DNA of 34,050 bases from Comamonadaceae bacterium. Lineage in GTDB: Bacteria; Pseudomonadota; Gammaproteobacteria; Burkholderiales; Burkholderiaceae_C. Below are positions 32,861 to 34,050 of the stretch, piece after piece (within the stretch, counting starts at the first letter, position 1; every line of letters begins with the position of its first letter). The stretch lies in NCBI GenBank assembly GCA_947450645.1, contig CANFWH010000024.1:1-34050 (forward strand). The letters run 5' to 3'. The notes under the pieces were generated by a model, which did no database searches, was not told where the DNA came from, and worked only from the letters and a program-made list of their open reading frames with translations. A program made the translations under genes and the position numbers.

Positions 32861-32933
32861 GGAATGTTTCTCCTGTGCACAATGTGCCTTAAACTTCGCG
32901 CCTTATCAAAAATTTCACCCTTGAAAGCTCCGC

Positions 32934-34050
32934 ATGAAATTTCGTTTTCCCATTGTCATTATTGACGAAGATTTTCGTACCGAAAACACCTCAGGCTCTG
33001 GGATTCGTGCGCTGGCCAATGCGATTGAATCGGAAGGCTTTGAAGTGCTAGGGGCGACAACTTATGGCGACCTCTCGCAATTTGCTCAGCAGCAGAGTCG
33101 CGCCAGCGCATTTATTTTGTCAGTGGACGATGATGAGTTTACGCCAGGACCAGAGCTAGACCCCGCTGTGCTGGGTCTGCGCACTTTCATTGAAGAGGTG
33201 CGCCGTAAAAATGCCGATGTCCCCATCTACATTTACGGCGAAACAAAAACCAGCCGTCACTTGCCTAACGACATCTTGCGTGAGTTGCATGGTTTCATTC
33301 ATATGTTTGAAGACACGCCCGAGTTTGTCGCTAAGCACATCATTCGCGAAGCTAGAAGCTACTTAGATGGCGTGAAGCCACCATTCTTCAAGGCTTTGGT
33401 GCATTATGCGCAAGACGGTTCATACTCATGGCATTGCCCAGGGCATTCGGGCGGCGTGGCATTTTTGAAGTCCCCGATTGGGCAGATGTTTCATCAGTTC
33501 TTTGGCGAAAATATGTTGCGTGCTGACGTGTGCAATGCCGTGGAAGAGCTGGGGCAACTACTAGACCACGACGGCGCAATTGGCGAGTCTGAGAAAAACG
33601 CGGCGCGGATTTTTAATGCCGACCATTGCTTCTTTGTGACCAATGGCACGAGCACCAGCAACAAGATGGTCTGGCACCACACCGTAGCGCCAGGCGATGT
33701 GGTGGTGGTGGATAGAAATTGCCACAAATCGATTCTGCATGCCATCATCATGACGGGTGCAATCCCTGTATTTTTGAAGCCAACGCGCAATCACTTTGGC
33801 ATCATTGGCCCGATTCCACAGAGCGAGTTTGAACCCGATGCGATCCGCGCCAAGATTGCGGCTAATCCGCTGCTCAAAGGCGTTGACGCCAGCCAAGTCA
33901 AGCCGCGCGTGCTGACCTTGACGCAGTCCACCTATGACGGTGTTTTGTACAACACCGAGACCATCAAGGGCATGTTGGACGGCTACATCGACAACCTGCA
34001 CTTTGACGAAGCGTGGTTGCCGCATGCGGCTTTTCACCCGTTTTACGGCA
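32934..34050 (+). CDS. Orn/Lys/Arg decarboxylase, N-terminal part (cut by window end)
   Basis: An open frame from ATG 32934 runs past the right edge (372 codons visible of an expected 750 or so). It has the N-terminal wing domain (FPIVIIDEDFRTENTSGSG, 4-22). The PLP fold-type I core starts near 135, with SWHCPGHSGG near 164, VEELGQLLDH near 203, FFVTNGTSTSN near 232, DRNCHKS near 257, LTQSTYDGVLYN near 330, and the PLP-binding Asp in HFDEAW near 356. The catalytic Lys should lie just beyond the window. These enzymes decarboxylate lysine, arginine or ornithine, giving polyamines and acid resistance. The substrate cannot be told from this part. Confidence 0.93.
   Translation, partial: MKFRFPIVIIDEDFRTENTSGSGIRALANAIESEGFEVLGATTYGDLSQFAQQQSRASAFILSVDDDEFTPGPELDPAVLGLRTFIEEVRRKNADVPIYIYGETKTSRHLPNDILRELHGFIHMFEDTPEFVAKHIIREARSYLDGVKPPFFKALVHYAQDGSYSWHCPGHSGGVAFLKSPIGQMFHQFFGENMLRADVCNAVEELGQLLDHDGAIGESEKNAARIFNADHCFFVTNGTSTSNKMVWHHTVAPGDVVVVDRNCHKSILHAIIMTGAIPVFLKPTRNHFGIIGPIPQSEFEPDAIRAKIAANPLLKGVDASQVKPRVLTLTQSTYDGVLYNTETIKGMLDGYIDNLHFDEAWLPHAAFHPFYG

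Overview
The window is ordinary chromosomal DNA of a proteobacterium, most likely a betaproteobacterium of the order Burkholderiales. This rests on the housekeeping order ygfZ / mltG-tmk-holB-tatD-ankyrin, the lptF-lptG pair, Tex, GalU and a wing-type Orn/Lys/Arg decarboxylase, all in one chromosomal context. The genus cannot be fixed from the sequence alone. Coding density is very high. No stretch over 300 bases lacks a gene, and I saw no tRNA, rRNA, CRISPR array or convincing rho-independent terminator.

Layout. (1) 1-312: the right end of an insertion sequence (C-terminus of a DDE integrase-type transposase, containing a perfect 32-bp palindrome), abutting the tail of a gene it appears to have cut. 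(2) 329-6964: an SDR oxidoreductase (+), a GYF-RDD membrane protein (-), then a tight + strand run tex - patatin-like lipase - galU. (3) 6948-22467: about 15.5 kb of closely packed minus-strand genes running away from ygfZ. These encode glycan synthesis: GDP-heptose genes (gmhA, hddA, hddC), a GDP-fucose-synthase-like epimerase/reductase, a second epimerase, a zinc-finger C-methyltransferase, an FkbM methyltransferase, two sugar nucleotidyltransferases, a PfkB/cytidylyltransferase fusion, a hexapeptide acetyltransferase, GT2 and GT4-like glycosyltransferases, a broken SIS isomerase, an HMW1C-type (GT41) protein N-glycosyltransferase, an iron-type alcohol dehydrogenase and an exported methyltransferase-like protein. 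(4) 22482-27483: ygfZ diverging from the overlapping + strand run mltG-tmk-holB-tatD-ankyrin. (5) 27467-32860: a minus-strand run nfeD - SPFH protein - GT39 membrane glycosyltransferase - lptF - lptG - cbiX. (6) 32934 to the end: the N-terminal part of an Orn/Lys/Arg decarboxylase.

How the parts may work together. GmhA, HddA and HddC are three of the four enzymes of the GDP-D-glycero-alpha-D-manno-heptose route; the GmhB phosphatase is not in the window. The Fcl-like reductase, C-methyltransferase and FkbM enzyme would turn the activated heptose into a modified or methylated sugar. GalU, next door but convergent, makes UDP-glucose, the donor used by characterised HMW1C enzymes. The cluster encodes no flippase, polymerase, initiating lipid-phosphate transferase or ABC exporter. 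Together with the cytoplasmic N-glycosyltransferase, this makes a cytoplasmic protein-glycosylation system with heptose-containing extension a real possibility. This is the most interesting hypothesis here, but it is inference. The main alternative is that the sugars serve LPS or capsule made by genes elsewhere.
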